Shown here: one piece after another, positions 22,447-34,803 of the stretch
Layout of the letters: every line of letters starts with the position of its first letter
How positions within the stretch are numbered: position 1 is the first letter of the stretch
Assembly (NCBI GenBank): GCA_019426215.1
Contig: CM033393.1
Location: 6,544,046-6,608,045 of the forward strand
DNA length: 64,000 nucleotides
Reading direction: 5' to 3'
From: Buddleja alternifolia
Lineage: Eukaryota; Streptophyta; Magnoliopsida; Lamiales; Scrophulariaceae
The notes under the pieces: generated by a model
Seen by the model: the letters and a program-made list of their open reading frames with translations, nothing else
What the model was told of the DNA's origin: nothing
Database searches by the model: none
Position numbers and translations under genes: made by a program

Positions 22447-22680
22447 GAAGTGTGGTGAAAAAACAAAACAATAAAAGAAAATAAAACAAAACAAAAGAAC
22501 AAAATAAAAAAAAACAAAAGAATAAAAAAATAAAAAAGGTGGGAGATACCCGGTTCCTCAGCAGGAACCGGGTACCTCCCAATTCCCTCCACATAAGCAT
22601 CCCCATTGGAAGAGAGGGGATCATGGGGTGCCACATCACCCCATGATCCCCTCAAGCACCCCCCAATGGGGATGCTCTAA

Positions 22681-22921
22681 AAGAGTACACCTGAAAGCAC
22701 GTGGATAGGGAGGGTATTATGGCGTCAAAAATAATAAAAATGGACGTTGTCCCGTTGACGCCGCCTATTCTCGCGCACACACCGCAGTATTCGTACTCCG
22801 TTGATGACAAACCTAACAGAGCTGCACACTTATAAAAATATGGTAATATATATATATATATATATATACGCACACACGTAGAGAGAGAACAAGTAGTTTG
22901 AAGAATAAAAATGGTGTCTCT
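22681..22921. other. Short flank with (TA)n microsatellite
   Basis: Host DNA between the Harbinger element and the next insertion, with a TA run at 22847-22868. No coding content was recognised. Confidence 0.6.
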
Positions 22922-22936
22922 AATGTCAACGTCTTA

Positions 22937-23519
22937 GAGTTATTCAATAATTCATAGCCATAAAACTCTCTCCCCATCTCTCTCTAAACCCTAACCTCCT
23001 TTTTTCTTGTATTTTTCTCCACTGGCGATGGCTTTGTAAAGCAGTTGTCTACTTCACAACTGTTACCACCACCATCGTCCTTCACAACTGTTACCACCAA
23101 CATCGCCGACGGGTTGGGTTGGAGCATCCTTCTTCAAATTGTAGATCACGTCTTCAAATCTGATGAAAAGGATATGAATCTAACGAGTCAGAGACAAATC
23201 TGACGAAATGAAGACAGGTGATACATAAATTTTTATATAGCGTTTTAGATTTTTTGTTTAGTATTATTTTCTCTCTCGTATGAGAGTTTGCTTTCTCTCT
23301 CGAATGAGAGTTTCGTCTCTCCTTAAATAGAAGTTGCACAAGAATTTTTTTGTGTTTGTTTGTGAGTTCTTAAAATTTGTTATCTTAAAAAAATTTGATA
23401 GTTGGTGTTTCAGATGTTCTTACTACATCGTTTGAGTCGATATGAATTGTATTATTTCAGGCGTTGTAAACTTTCGATTGAATGATATATAAGACAGATT
23501 TTTCTTCAAAAGAAAAAAA
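22937..23519 (+). mobile_element. Retroposed sequence with A-rich tail and 15-bp target duplication
   Basis: AATGTCAACGTCTTA occurs at 22922-22936 and again at 23520-23534, enclosing 583 bases that end in AAAAGAAAAAAAA. Long target duplications plus a 3' A tail are the mark of LINE-machinery retroposition. No open reading frame of note and no clear tRNA-type box A/B promoter was seen. The 5' end begins with a CT-rich leader containing CTAAACCCTAA, like a plant 5' untranslated region. The source is probably an mRNA or non-coding transcript. Confidence 0.75.
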
Positions 23520-23534
23520 AATGTCAACGTCTTA

Positions 23535-24282
23535 ACCTTGAGGAATATTCTACCATGAAAACCTAATGCCCCACGGATTACTTCCAAAGGTTGCATATTA
23601 ATTCCCAATTGGAAAATACTATATTAATATTTCTTCATATTACATTCCCATGTTACAGAGTGTAATAATGGCAATCTATTAGAGCGGCTAATCTCTATGA
23701 TTACCACAAGAAACACAATCTATAATATGAGAGTGATGACATTATCTCAAAAAAAGGAAAGTACTGATAACATATTACAAGTGAAACACACATTATATGT
23801 ATTAGTACAATTATAATCGTGATTTGTTGGTGGGTGTGGAATTAGTCAGGCATATAGAATTTAATTTTCGAAGTCAAATGAGTCATGTTCTGATTCAGGC
23901 AGATTCGAATTATTCCAAATTGTTATGCTTTACTACTTATTTTATTTGTTTATCATGCAAATAAAATAATACACACATATATATATATATATATTTATAT
24001 ATATTATTCAATCTTATTTGAATTATTACTGTGTTTCAAAAAATTTATGTGACCTTCGTTTGATTCTTAAATAAGCTGAGGTTGAAGAATTTTAACCGAG
24101 TCAAACAGCGAGCTTAAGTAACTAGATACATTTACACATTTTATTATTTTTTAACTGGTTGAGTCAAGTCCGAGCTAAGGTTCTTACCTTATTGAACATA
24201 AAAATGTGGTCAATACATCTTACTTGTAATGTTTAATGAATCGAGCTCAAACGACCTTACGTCGATCAATCGGCAGCAAAGT
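23535..24282. other. AT-rich intergenic DNA
   Basis: No gene or element recognised. A (TA)n run lies near 23974-23992. Confidence 0.5.
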
Positions 24283-24666
24283 ATCAAGTGGTTTGATTTA
24301 TTTCTTAATCCTATAAAATGTATAATCGATCTAATAAGAATGGTTCTGGGAAAGGATCACCTGAATGTCGGGTAACTGTTGTTAAACCTAGCAAATACAA
24401 TTAGAAAGGGTGGAATAATAAAAAATATAGCTACGTAACATTATGTGGAGTAAAAACCAGAAACTTCGATTGAAATCAAGTGGTTTGATTTATTTCTTAA
24501 TCCTATAAAATATATAATCGATCTAATAAGAATGGTTCTGGGAAAGGATCACCTGAATGTCGGGTAACTGTTGTTAAACCTGGCGAATACAATTAGAAAG
24601 GGTGGAATAATTAAAAATATAGCTACGTAACATTATGTGGAGTAAAAACCAGAAACTTCGATTTCA
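24283..24666. repeat. 192-bp tandem duplication
   Basis: Two adjacent copies (24283-24474 and 24475-24666) begin ATCAAGTGGTTTGATTTATT and end ACCAGAAACTTCGATT. They differ at only a few positions, so the duplication is recent. Content is non-coding. Confidence 0.9.
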
Positions 24667-25848
24667 ATAAATTTCAAGAGCAAAGAACCTTAACATTTTA
24701 TGAGTGTTTTTTTTTTATACTTACATTTAAAGATACTAGAAAATATCACGTACGTTGCACGTGGTCATGGTCGTATAATGAACACCGAAATTGAAGCAAA
24801 GAAGTATGAAATTGATATGGTTATGTATGTTAGGATCTTTGTAAATGTATTTAATTTATTGACAAATTAATTTAATTTTTATTTATTAATAGTTGTTCAA
24901 GAAAATAGTTAATTGATTTTATATATTTGTGATAACATTTTGTTTATTTGTTTAAATATCATCTCAATTTCTTTTGACAAATATAATAATATTATTTTCT
25001 AACATATTGGTGCATGTGATCATTAATTGCATTTTTTTTCTTTGTACTGCATGTAAGTAGATCATTCTCTTTCATTCTATCTCTTTCTAACAATTTAAAA
25101 AATATATTACCAATATTCATACTTCTATGCAGTAACATATATAGTATATTTCTTCAATTATGATATTATTAGAAAAATATCTACATAAGCATACTCGTGT
25201 TTATAAGTCTCCTCAAAATTAAATACATAATACATTCTAATTTCACCCTATTACTTATTATTTATTCAAATAACTTCAAGTATACATAAACTTTTAGATA
25301 TAGGATGGCAGTTAATTTGAGCAAGTATATTCTAGTGTTATGTATTCTTATACACATACACTAAAGAATTTAACAAAAAAATTGTACAAGAAATCAATTC
25401 ATCAACATTTTTATATATAATATATGTCTCTATTTATAAAATGTAAAATTGCATGCGCCTAATAGCCATTGTTTCTTTCTTTTAGGAGTGCCATAATAAA
25501 GTTTCATATTTTAAATAATTTTTTTATATACTCAAAGTAATTATGTAACACCATGAAATGCAATTTTTTCATTCTATTTTTACATCTAATTTAAAATTAG
25601 TAATTTGGTCGAAATAGATCAGCTAGCTTTTGTTGTTTTTATTTTTCTCTCGATTTATCTCTAACACCTCATATTTAAAGAGTTACAAATTTTTGAACTT
25701 CATCATATTTTTTCATTATAGTTTCTCATGTTTAATTAAATCTTTTTCTATCACAATGTCTAAATAGTTTTAAGCAATATAGGAAGCTAAATGTCTATTT
25801 TCCTTTAACTAAATAATTTCCTACTACTAAGTTTTTTTCTTCTTCATA

Positions 25849-26181
25849 ATCAACCCTTATTATATTACACCTAAACACATATAATACATTGATCTATTTA
25901 CTTAGCAAAAAGAATATTCTGAAGCAAGGGGGTGTGGTCGAAGTGGTCACAAGGCCTTTGGACGTGAGAGCCCACTCGAGTTCGAAACCTAGGTGTAGTG
26001 GATTGGGAGAAAGGGGATAGTTTGGGGAGTTTACTCCTCCGTCCTCCCCCAAATCCTCCCCTAAGGGCCCTGCGCTTATCGAGCCGGTCGCCTATGGGTA
26101 ATCTAGGGCAGGCTTACCTCCATACGTGGTTTGCGGGCTATTGCGTATGGACAGGTTTGCTCTGCTGGGAGACCGGCGGAG
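25849..26181. repeat. 333-bp segmental duplication containing a SINE, first copy
   Basis: The segment starting ATCAACCCTTAT at 25849 repeats from 26182. Each copy includes about 72 bases of AT-rich flank and a SINE body. The first SINE body (25921-26181) lacks the A tail because the duplication joint falls at GAGATCAACCCT. Confidence 0.85.
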
Positions 26182-26250
26182 ATCAACCCTTATATTACAC
26201 CTAAACACATATAATATATTGATCTATTTACTTAGCAAAAAGAATATTCT

Positions 26251-26540
26251 GAAGCAAGGGGGTGTGGCCGAAGTAGTCACAAGGCCTTTGGCCGTGAGAG
26301 CCCACCCGGGTTCGAAACCCAGGTGTAGTGGATTGGGAGAAAGGGGATAGTTTGGGGAGTTTACTCCTTCGTCCTCCCCTAAATCCTCCCCTAAGGGCCC
26401 CTGCTCTTATCGAGTCTGTCGCCTATGGGTAATCTAGGGCGGCTTAGCTCCATACGTGGTTTACGGGCTATTGCGTATGGACAGATTTGCTCTGCTGGGA
26501 GACCGGCGGAGATTTACCCTGAGATTTCCAAAAAAAAAAA
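26251..26540 (+). mobile_element. tRNA-derived SINE with poly(A) tail
   Basis: The internal RNA polymerase III promoter is visible: a box A-like TGGCCGAAGTAG at about 26265 and box B GGTTCGAAACC at 26309-26319, in a head resembling tRNA-Leu or tRNA-Ser. The body has a GC-rich, partly tRNA-unrelated tail region and ends in a run of A residues. A target duplication AAAAAGAATATTCT flanks it (26237-26250 and 26541-26554). The other copy at 25921-26181 arose by DNA duplication, not by a second insertion. Confidence 0.85.
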
Positions 26541-28900
26541 AAAAAGAATATTCTTGTCTATTTGAATATCAATTAAATGTCTCATAAAAATATATATTGA
26601 TTTATTAGCATGTTCATATATATAATTATTAGTCTTTATAGACTAAATTTATAATTGACACTATATTTTCTTTATTGTGATCTACGCAGTACATTTATTT
26701 ATTTTATACTGTCACTTTTTCTAATAGTGGTGGAAATATAAAATTATTTTCATATTTTTATATGCAATAACATATATATTACATTCTTTATTATGAGACT
26801 TTAAAGACAAAATAACTGTAAGCATCATATGTCGAAACAACATACTCATGTTTATTATTTTTTTAAAATTAAACATAAAATATGTCATTTTATCACAGAA
26901 TTAGTTATAGGACTTTATTTTCAAGCACAATATTCTACATTTGTTATTCATTCTAATAAATTCAAGAACATGTGAACTTCTAAATATAGCATGATAAATC
27001 CATTTGTACAATCATGTTATAATTTGAACTTATGTAACCTTATATATATATCCACATAAAATAACTATATGTAAGAAAAATAATTCGTTTATATTTTTAT
27101 GATATAGGCACATGTCTATAGCATCAAGTACAATATTGAATGTTTCACATAACTATTGTTTCTTCTTTCATCTTGGCACATGCCAAAATAGGGCTCTATT
27201 TTTCTAAGATGAGCTTTTTTCTTCCTTACTCAACAAAAATAGAACTCTATTTTCTTTCAAAATTACTTAGTTAAACTTTTACCGTCATAATGATTAACCA
27301 CAATATATTAAATGCTAAAAATTTTACATTTTCAAATCTCATTTAGAACTAATAATTGGTGAAAATAGGCCTCTAAATTGGGATGAAAGAAGTGTTATCT
27401 CAAACAAACTTTTGTTATTATCGATTTTTATCTCAACTTATCTCTAACACCTCATATTTAAAAAATAATAATTTTAAGAACTCTACCTTCTATTTTTTAT
27501 ATCTGTTTGTGTATAATTAAATTTTTTAAGAATACTTTCCCAAATTTTAGATAATATAACCATTTATATATGTATTTTCCTTTCGCTAAATTAATCCTTA
27601 CTAATAAGGACTTGCTTGTGTACACTTCGATATTATTTTATCACTTCCATCACTCTCGAATTAGAAAAGGATTTTCTAAATATTCATATAAAACATAAAC
27701 TTTTGTTTGTTATTGTAATGTTTTATTGTTGACTTAATAGACTCTTGTACATACAAATAAATTTATCCTATCACTTTATGATATAATATTTGTTTCCATA
27801 TTTATATATGCAGTAATATAGAGATGTTATAGAGACAAAATTGCTGTAAACTTTAAATTATATTGTAAGAATACGTCTGTCTATAAATTTTCTAAAGTAC
27901 TAAATACAGAGCGCATCACATTATCACTCAAGTTACATATTTGATGTTAATTTACATCCTTATATTTGTTTTTCATTCTAATTAATAATTTTAAGCACAT
28001 GTGAACTTCTAGCACATATATAGAATGGTAATCCATTGGAACGTCATACTTTTAACTATCTCTTCTTATACACATTCACAAATTGACTAAATAACACATT
28101 AGAACTTTCAAAGTATAGGTTTATCATTTTTGTATCAAATATTATATTGCCTGTGCCCTCCAATATCAATATAATTAACACTAATAATGATAACAATTAT
28201 GAAACACATACTAAATATTTTTTATATTTTCAAATCTCATTTAAAACTTATAACTTCGTCAAAATAGACCTTTAAAATTGGGATGACCTGAATGTTATTT
28301 TAGATGACTTAACTTTTAGTTTAATTTTTTTCTCTCAACTTATTTCACATATTTAAAAAAAATATATGAATTCTATAGTATTTTCTTTTGTTATATTTCT
28401 CATGCATAATTAAGTTTTTTAAGCACATGTCTAACTACCTTTAGATAATGTAGAAACTTAAATTTTATTTTTCTTATACTAAATACTTAATACTATTAAG
28501 ATTTTGTTAGTATAATCAACTATTAATTATTATAACGTGTTTAAGCACATGAATTATTTTGATCTATTTGAATGTAAAATATTCTTTTTAAGAATATTGT
28601 TATTCTTTTATCATGTTTATATATATGATCATTAAATTATGTATATTTTCTATTTTATGAATAATATTATCCTTTTTCTTTTGTGAGATCCACACGAGTC
28701 GATTTATTTTTTTCGTCCAATCAATATTTCTAACAATATTGAAAATATGATGGTTCTCCATATTTCTTTATGTGGTAAACACAAAAGGTTCTTTACTATT
28801 AGATTTTAAGGAAAAAATAATTGTATGTTTTGCATTATTGAAGAATACTTAAAGAAAAGAATCAAATTACTATTGGCCAAAAATCCTTACTCCTCTTCTT

Positions 28901-29304
28901 TAGTTGACCGATAAGTAGGCAACATGAGTGAGAGACTCCCTCCAATCTCCATAGAGTTAATGTTTGATAGAGTTTCTCTCACTTTAATCTAATAATTATT
29001 AAATAGTGTCCTAGTACCAATAAGTTTCTTTTTTCTTTCATCAATAATTAATTAAATAGTTTCATATACTATTAAAACGATTTAAAATTTAAGTAAGGGT
29101 ATGAAAGTCTTTTCACAATGAACAGACAAATAAGTTATTCACACATTTAAATAAGAGTTAGATTAGATTTGCATATAGGATATTTACACATTTTGCAAAA
29201 AATTGGGAATTACATGCATATATGATTCAACCAATATAACAATTAATTACATTCTCAGACAACAGTTTTGATCTCTATCAATTCTGTATGATGTTGCAGA
29301 CAGT
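28901..29304. other. 3' flank of the HAD phosphatase gene
   Basis: AT-rich DNA downstream of the stop codon of the HAD gene. No clear feature beyond probable 3' untranslated sequence close to 29304. Confidence 0.5.
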
Positions 29305-32300
29305 TTACTTTGCGGCAACGACAGTTCTAAGCAATGCCTCCAAGTCTGTCAATCTGCATACGCAAATACCAACAATTAAAAAGAAAAAAAGGGTAAGTGG
29401 AATCGAAACGGACGTGTTATGGCCAATCGAGCCTCGTCTTACCTGACATTGCTCAAGTCAGGGTAGATTGCTGCAGCTTCTTTAAAATCCTATTAATTTC
29501 AAAAAATTATCAATTGATCTAAAATTTTTATCTTATGGATCGATCAATCATAATAAGCAAGTTTACCTGGTCAGCTGTGGACGACGTATAAGATATCACA
29601 CACGACATTCCCGCTCCAGTTGCAGCCTGTGTCAATTCACTGAGCTCAGTACAAAATTTATTCGCGTGCATATGGAGATTTGTTTTGTTCAGAATCATAC
29701 AACAATTTATGGACTAATGAAATTTCTTGGCCATGGTGTTTTCTAGTTGTTAAATTAAATATTGAAAAGGAAACATTACGGAAATCAAATAAAAAAATTG
29801 TAAAACTAAAGAAACATCCAGAACAATCACAAAAAATGAAAGAAATTAGATTCGTTATGCAATTTGGGATATTCATTGTATCTTTAATTTTTAGGGCCGC
29901 CGATTAAAACGTGCACCTTATAATAGGCTCTTTTCGGGAATAGAGTTGGAGTGAGTTATCAACAGCTGAACCTTTTTACTCTCTTTGTGTCACTTTTCCG
30001 ATACAGTGAATTTCTCTCTTCGTCGCGTGTGCAAATAAACCGATTTAGGTGAATTACGTAAATCACTATTTTAATTTTGTTTTATATTCTTGATTATCGT
30101 GCTTAATTTCTAACAAAAGACATTATCATGAGTTCGGTAACATTGCATGAGCAATACTAAGTTAAATAGTCATCTTAATATTGTTTTACTATCTCGAGAT
30201 CTATATCAGCTGTACAGAAACATTATAAACTTCTAATCATCACATATTCATAAATTAGGCAAACCTGCAGTCCAATGACACTGTCTTCGACTACCAAGCA
30301 ATCCTTCCCCGACACACCCAATTTCTGTGAAGCATATCAATTTCGAATTCCATATCATAATTAAGACGAGAATTACAACTTAGAAGACAATGCATAAGAA
30401 TGAGAATGGTACACCAGTTAACCTCAGCAGCTGTTAAATATATTGAGGGGTCGGGTTTCTTCTCTTTAACATCATCTCCTACACAAGACACGATATTTCA
30501 AAGAGATCAATTTCCAAGTGATACGAATTTTTTCTGCATGAGTTACACAAAGCGCTTGACGTGGCAGACAATAATTCTATCTGTCAAACACTCTCAGTTC
30601 ACTAATTATCATTGCATTCAATTGTGTAGGTCGTTTTCACCACCCATTCATCCATCCACTGGTAATGAATGGGCTTGGATTGTTGCAACCTGTCCATCCC
30701 AGAGTTACACATTGTTTTTGAAATAAAACACTGTACCTACATCTCCGAACTAGTTTAGGGCAAGATCTCAACTAGTTTATTGAATTTCCGAAGCGAAACC
30801 CCACTTTCAATCTGATTTCGCATAAAAAACACTGAAATATCGAACCACGAAATTTTCATATACTTCCCAAAATTTAAAATAATATTAAATTATTTTGAAA
30901 ATATCCATCAAACATTGACCAAAAACCTTCTTTTTTTTTTAATTTAAAATAATATTAAACTTTTTTATATTTGATTTAAGTTGCGTCCGAAGATGTATTG
31001 TCAAAGACAAGAATTTTTGTTCAATTTGTTCAACGCACCTGCAAGGAAGCAATCGAGGCCCTGGAAGCGCTCCTGTAAATAAACCGAACATCATGAAAAT
31101 GTAAAACTCAGATATAAACGGTGAATAATACATAGAGTTTAGATTTTTTTGAACAATTTCTCAAAAGTTCGGCTTAACCATGATTTTATACTTCCGAATT
31201 TAATCTTCTTTTAACCTACTAACTTTTTTCTCGATGTCAAAATGAGAAGTTAAGTACGAGTTTTCACCATTCCGATGAGATTTTCCAAGCAAAGGATAAC
31301 TGAACTTTTAGTTGCAGCAGAGCAAACAGCAAGCTTTCTTCCCTTTATTAACAAGAGAAACGAGAAAGAAAATTATAAAATATTTCAAACATCAAAATGA
31401 TTTCACATTTGGTTAAAAAATTGCAGAAAAAATTATCTTACAGAAGCTTTTGCCTCATCCATTAATCTCAAAACTCCAGGTCTAGGTTCAACCTGCTCAT
31501 TACAAAAACACAGATCACTCGATTATTGGAAAATCAGAAAATATAATAAAGGGATGGAATGTTCCAATTCAAAAAACGAATTAAAACCATTTCAGCATAA
31601 CGGATCAATAAATAATTACAACAAAGTGTTCACTTACTGTTCCAGATTTGATTATTTCCTTGTACCTCTCTGTCTTCCAGTCCTGCAGCAAAAACCAGTC
31701 CTTAAACAGCTTCATTTGCACCAGAGAAACCCATTGTGTACAAATTTACATCAAGTATTATAGTTGAGAGATGATTTTTCTATTTCTTGGCTAAAATACA
31801 AGTTCAGTTAAATGAAAACAGAGTTTGCAGATAATGGAACTAGAAGTAAAAGGTTATCGCATTCTCAAATTAGATCGATTAAATGTAACCTATCTCTGGT
31901 GTTGGATTCCTGCGCTTATCCAAAATCTATTACTTCTAGTTCCTTTCTGATATCCCAAAATAAGATTGTTCTTTTCGTCCAAGCTACTCTTTCAATTAAG
32001 TAATATAATGTCACTAATTCTCGAAGCTAGGCATGTAGGAATCTTGTGTACACGCACCTAGATACTAATGGTATCGTAGACAAAAGTAAAACAAATAAAA
32101 TAAAGAAAGAAAAATATCAGGGTTCAAAGTCAGTGGTGTTGGTGATAATATGCAGGTGCTGTTCCACATTGATTGAGGTGTATCAAGAGATTATTGGGCG
32201 AAACAAAACGAATACATGATAGGATGCTAAACAAATTCCAAACCATTAGTATAAATAAAATATGTTTCTACTCATCTATATAAAAATAAAACACAAGATT

Positions 32301-33938
32301 TGAGGCTATCCACGTATGCACACATGTGGATAGCCTAACTGAAACCAATTATGACACAAATAATTATAAATTTCTGCAACTGACTATGGGTAAATGTAAC
32401 TATCACTTTATCTAAAAGAATTTAGTTTTTTATTCATATAAGTTAGTTATCAGCATAATTTGAATACAAATAATAATCTAACTTTTTTTTTCTTTTTATC
32501 TTATTATTAATAATAGTTGTTAATCATTAATTTTTAAAAAGTCATTTCACTAAGTTCATCAATCAATTATTATATTATTAGAATTTAATATGATTTAATA
32601 CGCTTATATAAATACTTTTCGATGATCATCGCCAAACTTGAATAAACTCTTTTAATTTTGTAAGTTATAAATAAATAAATTATGTAATGATATATTTTTT
32701 CTTTATCATTACTCACTACATAATTAGAATCTCCTAACGAGATTACAACTAGTTAGTACATAATAAAAAAATTAATTGCATTAGATATAAGCAAATCTAA
32801 ACATAACATTAATTAAAGAAAAAATAACATGTCCACCTCCCTCACTTTAATGCAAAATTACCGAAAAACCCCTGACCTTTTCGAAATTACATAAAGTCCC
32901 CCTCGTGTTAAGATATTCTTACAATTACACCCCCTGTGTATTTAAATTTCCTATTATTTCACCCCTGTAAACCTCACAAATAAAACCTTGAGGGGGTCTC
33001 GTTGTAATTTACCAAAATTCAGGGGTGGTTTTGGTAATTAATACTAAAATGAGGGGTGAGCATGTAATTCACCCATTAAAAGATTCTACTAATAATTATA
33101 CTACAAGCTGTATATGTCACAAAGCGTGTCTACAAAAAGATTAGCGGAAACTTCACTATCAGAAAGAACATTCGACAGAGATACCTGATAAAGCGATAAT
33201 ATAATGGCACCTATAATTTTGGAAAAAATAGATATCGATCGATATTATCGAATCGGTCAATCGACTGATACTATCGGATATCGTATGATACTTTGAATCA
33301 TGAAAAATTAATATGGCAAGGGATTCAAAATTTTGACACCTGAAGAATGTCAATCAGCTTTGCTCTATCTTCATCATTCTCCGGAGACGATTCAAAAACA
33401 GTCGAAATTGGCCAGCCATGCTCCTTAAAATACCTTCATTAATCACAGCCCCAGAAATAAACAATTAAACAAAAAAAAAAGAAAAAACAAAAATCCCTTT
33501 TTTCAAACACAAATAAATAACTAAGAAAATTGCAAATTTCAGTAGAAGAGAGGGGGGAAAACGAAAATAAAACCATCGCATTTTAGGTTTTCCGCCCCCA
33601 ATTTGATTCTGCAACACATCATAAAATTCAGGGCTCCAATTGAGCGGCTGATCAGAAGATGAAGATGGGCAGCGAACATTGAAATGTGAAAAGGCATCAT
33701 TGTAAGCTTGGCGGTGGAGATGTTCGGACTCCAGTATTACGCCATCGCAGTCGAAAATTAGGGCTTGAAGCGCCCGAGATGAGGCTGAGACTTTAACTAC
33801 GAGCGGCCTGCAGCTTGTGGTTCTTGAAGCGGCGGCGGCGGCGGTGGTGGTGTGGGATTTGAAGAGAGAGAAAAGAGGAGTTCGAGAGGATAAAGAGAGA
33901 GGGTTTGAGAGATTGAGGAGCACGGCGGAAGAAGCCAT
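29305..33938 (-). CDS. Chloroplast CbbY-like HAD phosphatase, 11 exons, intact
   Basis: Exons, 5' to 3': 33938-33574, 33433-33340, 31682-31638, 31492-31442, 31342-31268, 31072-31039, 30478-30423, 30324-30265, 29626-29567, 29489-29443, 29353-29305. All introns are GT-AG and phases join to an open frame of 311 residues ending in TAA. Residues 1-52 are Ser/Thr/Arg-rich, a likely plastid transit peptide. HAD motif I is FDCDGV with Asp63 (nucleophile) and Asp65. Motif II is CSAATKSS around 192-199, motif III is Lys in EKKPDP (227-232), and motif IV is VVEDS (251-255). The SEHLHRQAYNDAF cap region is typical. The family includes plastid CbbY, which hydrolyses xylulose-1,5-bisphosphate, a Rubisco inhibitor. 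The wording of the sequence is closest, from memory, to the Arabidopsis At4g39970 type. Substrate is inferred from family. The 1.66 kb intron 2 carries a MITE-like insert. Confidence 0.95.
32826..33075. mobile_element. MITE-like palindromic insert in intron 2 of the HAD gene
   Basis: The left end, rich in ACCTCC..CACTTTAATGC and AAACCCC, and the right end, GGGGTGAGCATGTAATTCACCC, form imperfect inverted repeats over about 100 bases. The wording (CCCCCTGTGT, AATTACC) resembles the element at 55460-55834. No target duplication was settled, so the limits are approximate. Confidence 0.5.
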
Positions 33939-34299
33939 GGATGGGGCGGAGGACTGTGTGTGTGTGTGACGGGTATGGTTTTGTAAGTGTGGCTGTGGCC
34001 TCTGCTTTTTCTAACTGATGTAACGACTACTTTGATTGGGGCATTTTAGGAATTTGACTTTAGTTTCAATTTTACTTATCAAATTTGATATATATAAATT
34101 ATGGTCCCAAAGATATTGATAAATATAAATTATGATCAAGGCTCGTAGCCTCTTATCTGCTCGCCGTCAGCCAAATTACCATTGTTATATGAAATTTGGA
34201 CATGGTAGAAACATTTATACGAAAGGTCCTTAAAGGGCACCATAATTGCATAACGCTACGAGATCCGCTAGTTTTTTAGTGATCTGGGTTGGGTCGACC
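33939..34299. other. Promoter-side flank of the HAD gene
   Basis: The 5' untranslated and upstream region, with a (TG)n run at 33956-33968. Upstream of about 34100 the sequence passes into a degenerate LTR-type element. Confidence 0.4.
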
Positions 34300-34803
34300 C
34301 GTGACCATATGACCTAAGATCCTAATCGTTCATAGCACCACGGTTCATTATATGTGCGAACCTCCTGTCACTATCAAATTCGTACAATATGGATATCTAT
34401 AAATACCACATCTCAACATACATTTGAGGAGTACAATCTCTATTCTTAAATATCCTGAGCTAGCATCGTATTTACTGATATCTTAAACTTAAAGTACCTT
34501 CCCATTATACAAATTTGGGCTACTTCGCCTTGTAGACATACGACCTTACGAACCTACTACCCTATAGATGTGACCCTATTACCCTACATATATGAGCCAA
34601 AACAATATGATTCAAAAGGATACGAACCCGTTAATAGAACCTAAAATTTTGAACTAGGTTGTGACTAGATCCTCCAAGGAGGAACGTAGGCAACTTGGAC
34701 TAGAATCCAAGTACAGTCGTATATATATTATCACCACTTTTGTGTGCCATACAAAGAAGCCCAGACTGTGGCAGATCGATCCCTCAAAATCGACCTAGAT
34801 CAG
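34300..34803 (+). repeat. LTR-like sequence of a broken gypsy-type element
   Basis: It contains a TATA-like CTATAAATACC at 34397-34407. A U5-like block (AACGTAGGCAACTTGG...) at 34690-34705 follows, and the last 140 bases (34663-34803) recur at 36655-36795. The same kind of block with ACGTAGGCAGCT occurs at about 53145. Outer limits not resolved. Confidence 0.5.

Larger units (their letters stand above)
19055..22677 (-). mobile_element. PIF/Harbinger transposon carrying both element genes
   Basis: Terminal inverted repeats GAGCATCCTCATTGG (19055-19069) and CCAATGGGGATGCTC (22663-22677) are flanked by TAA at 19052-19054 and 22678-22680, the 3-bp duplication typical of PIF/Harbinger. Inside are the two genes autonomous elements need, both on the minus strand: a Myb/SANT-like ORF1 (21073-22276) and a DDE transposase (19523-20809). 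Each carries only one to three lesions, so the copy is young but probably not autonomous. Its ends are built of repeated TGGAAGAACCTCT-like blocks. Confidence 0.92.
24850..28900. repeat. Degenerate tandem repeat of about 1 kb, roughly four copies
   Basis: Recurring landmarks in the same order define units of about 1 kb. One is a CATGTGAACTTCTA-type block (about 25285, 26965, 27990). Another is a CTAACACCTCATATTTAAA block (about 25660, 27445, 28340 degenerate). A third is a TATGCAGTAACATAT-like block (about 25130, 26765, 27805). After subtracting the SINE duplication at 25849-26540 the spacing is about 985-1025 bases. Copies are heavily diverged and AT-rich, with no coding capacity. Confidence 0.6.

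Noticed and set aside
25921..26181. A functional tRNA gene
   Set aside because: Box A and box B are present but the cloverleaf is not complete and the sequence continues into a SINE body and A tail.
33159..33353. Minus-strand frame with repeated Ile/Ser/Tyr
   Set aside because: It lies in intron 2 of the HAD gene and reads ATCG-rich low-complexity DNA.
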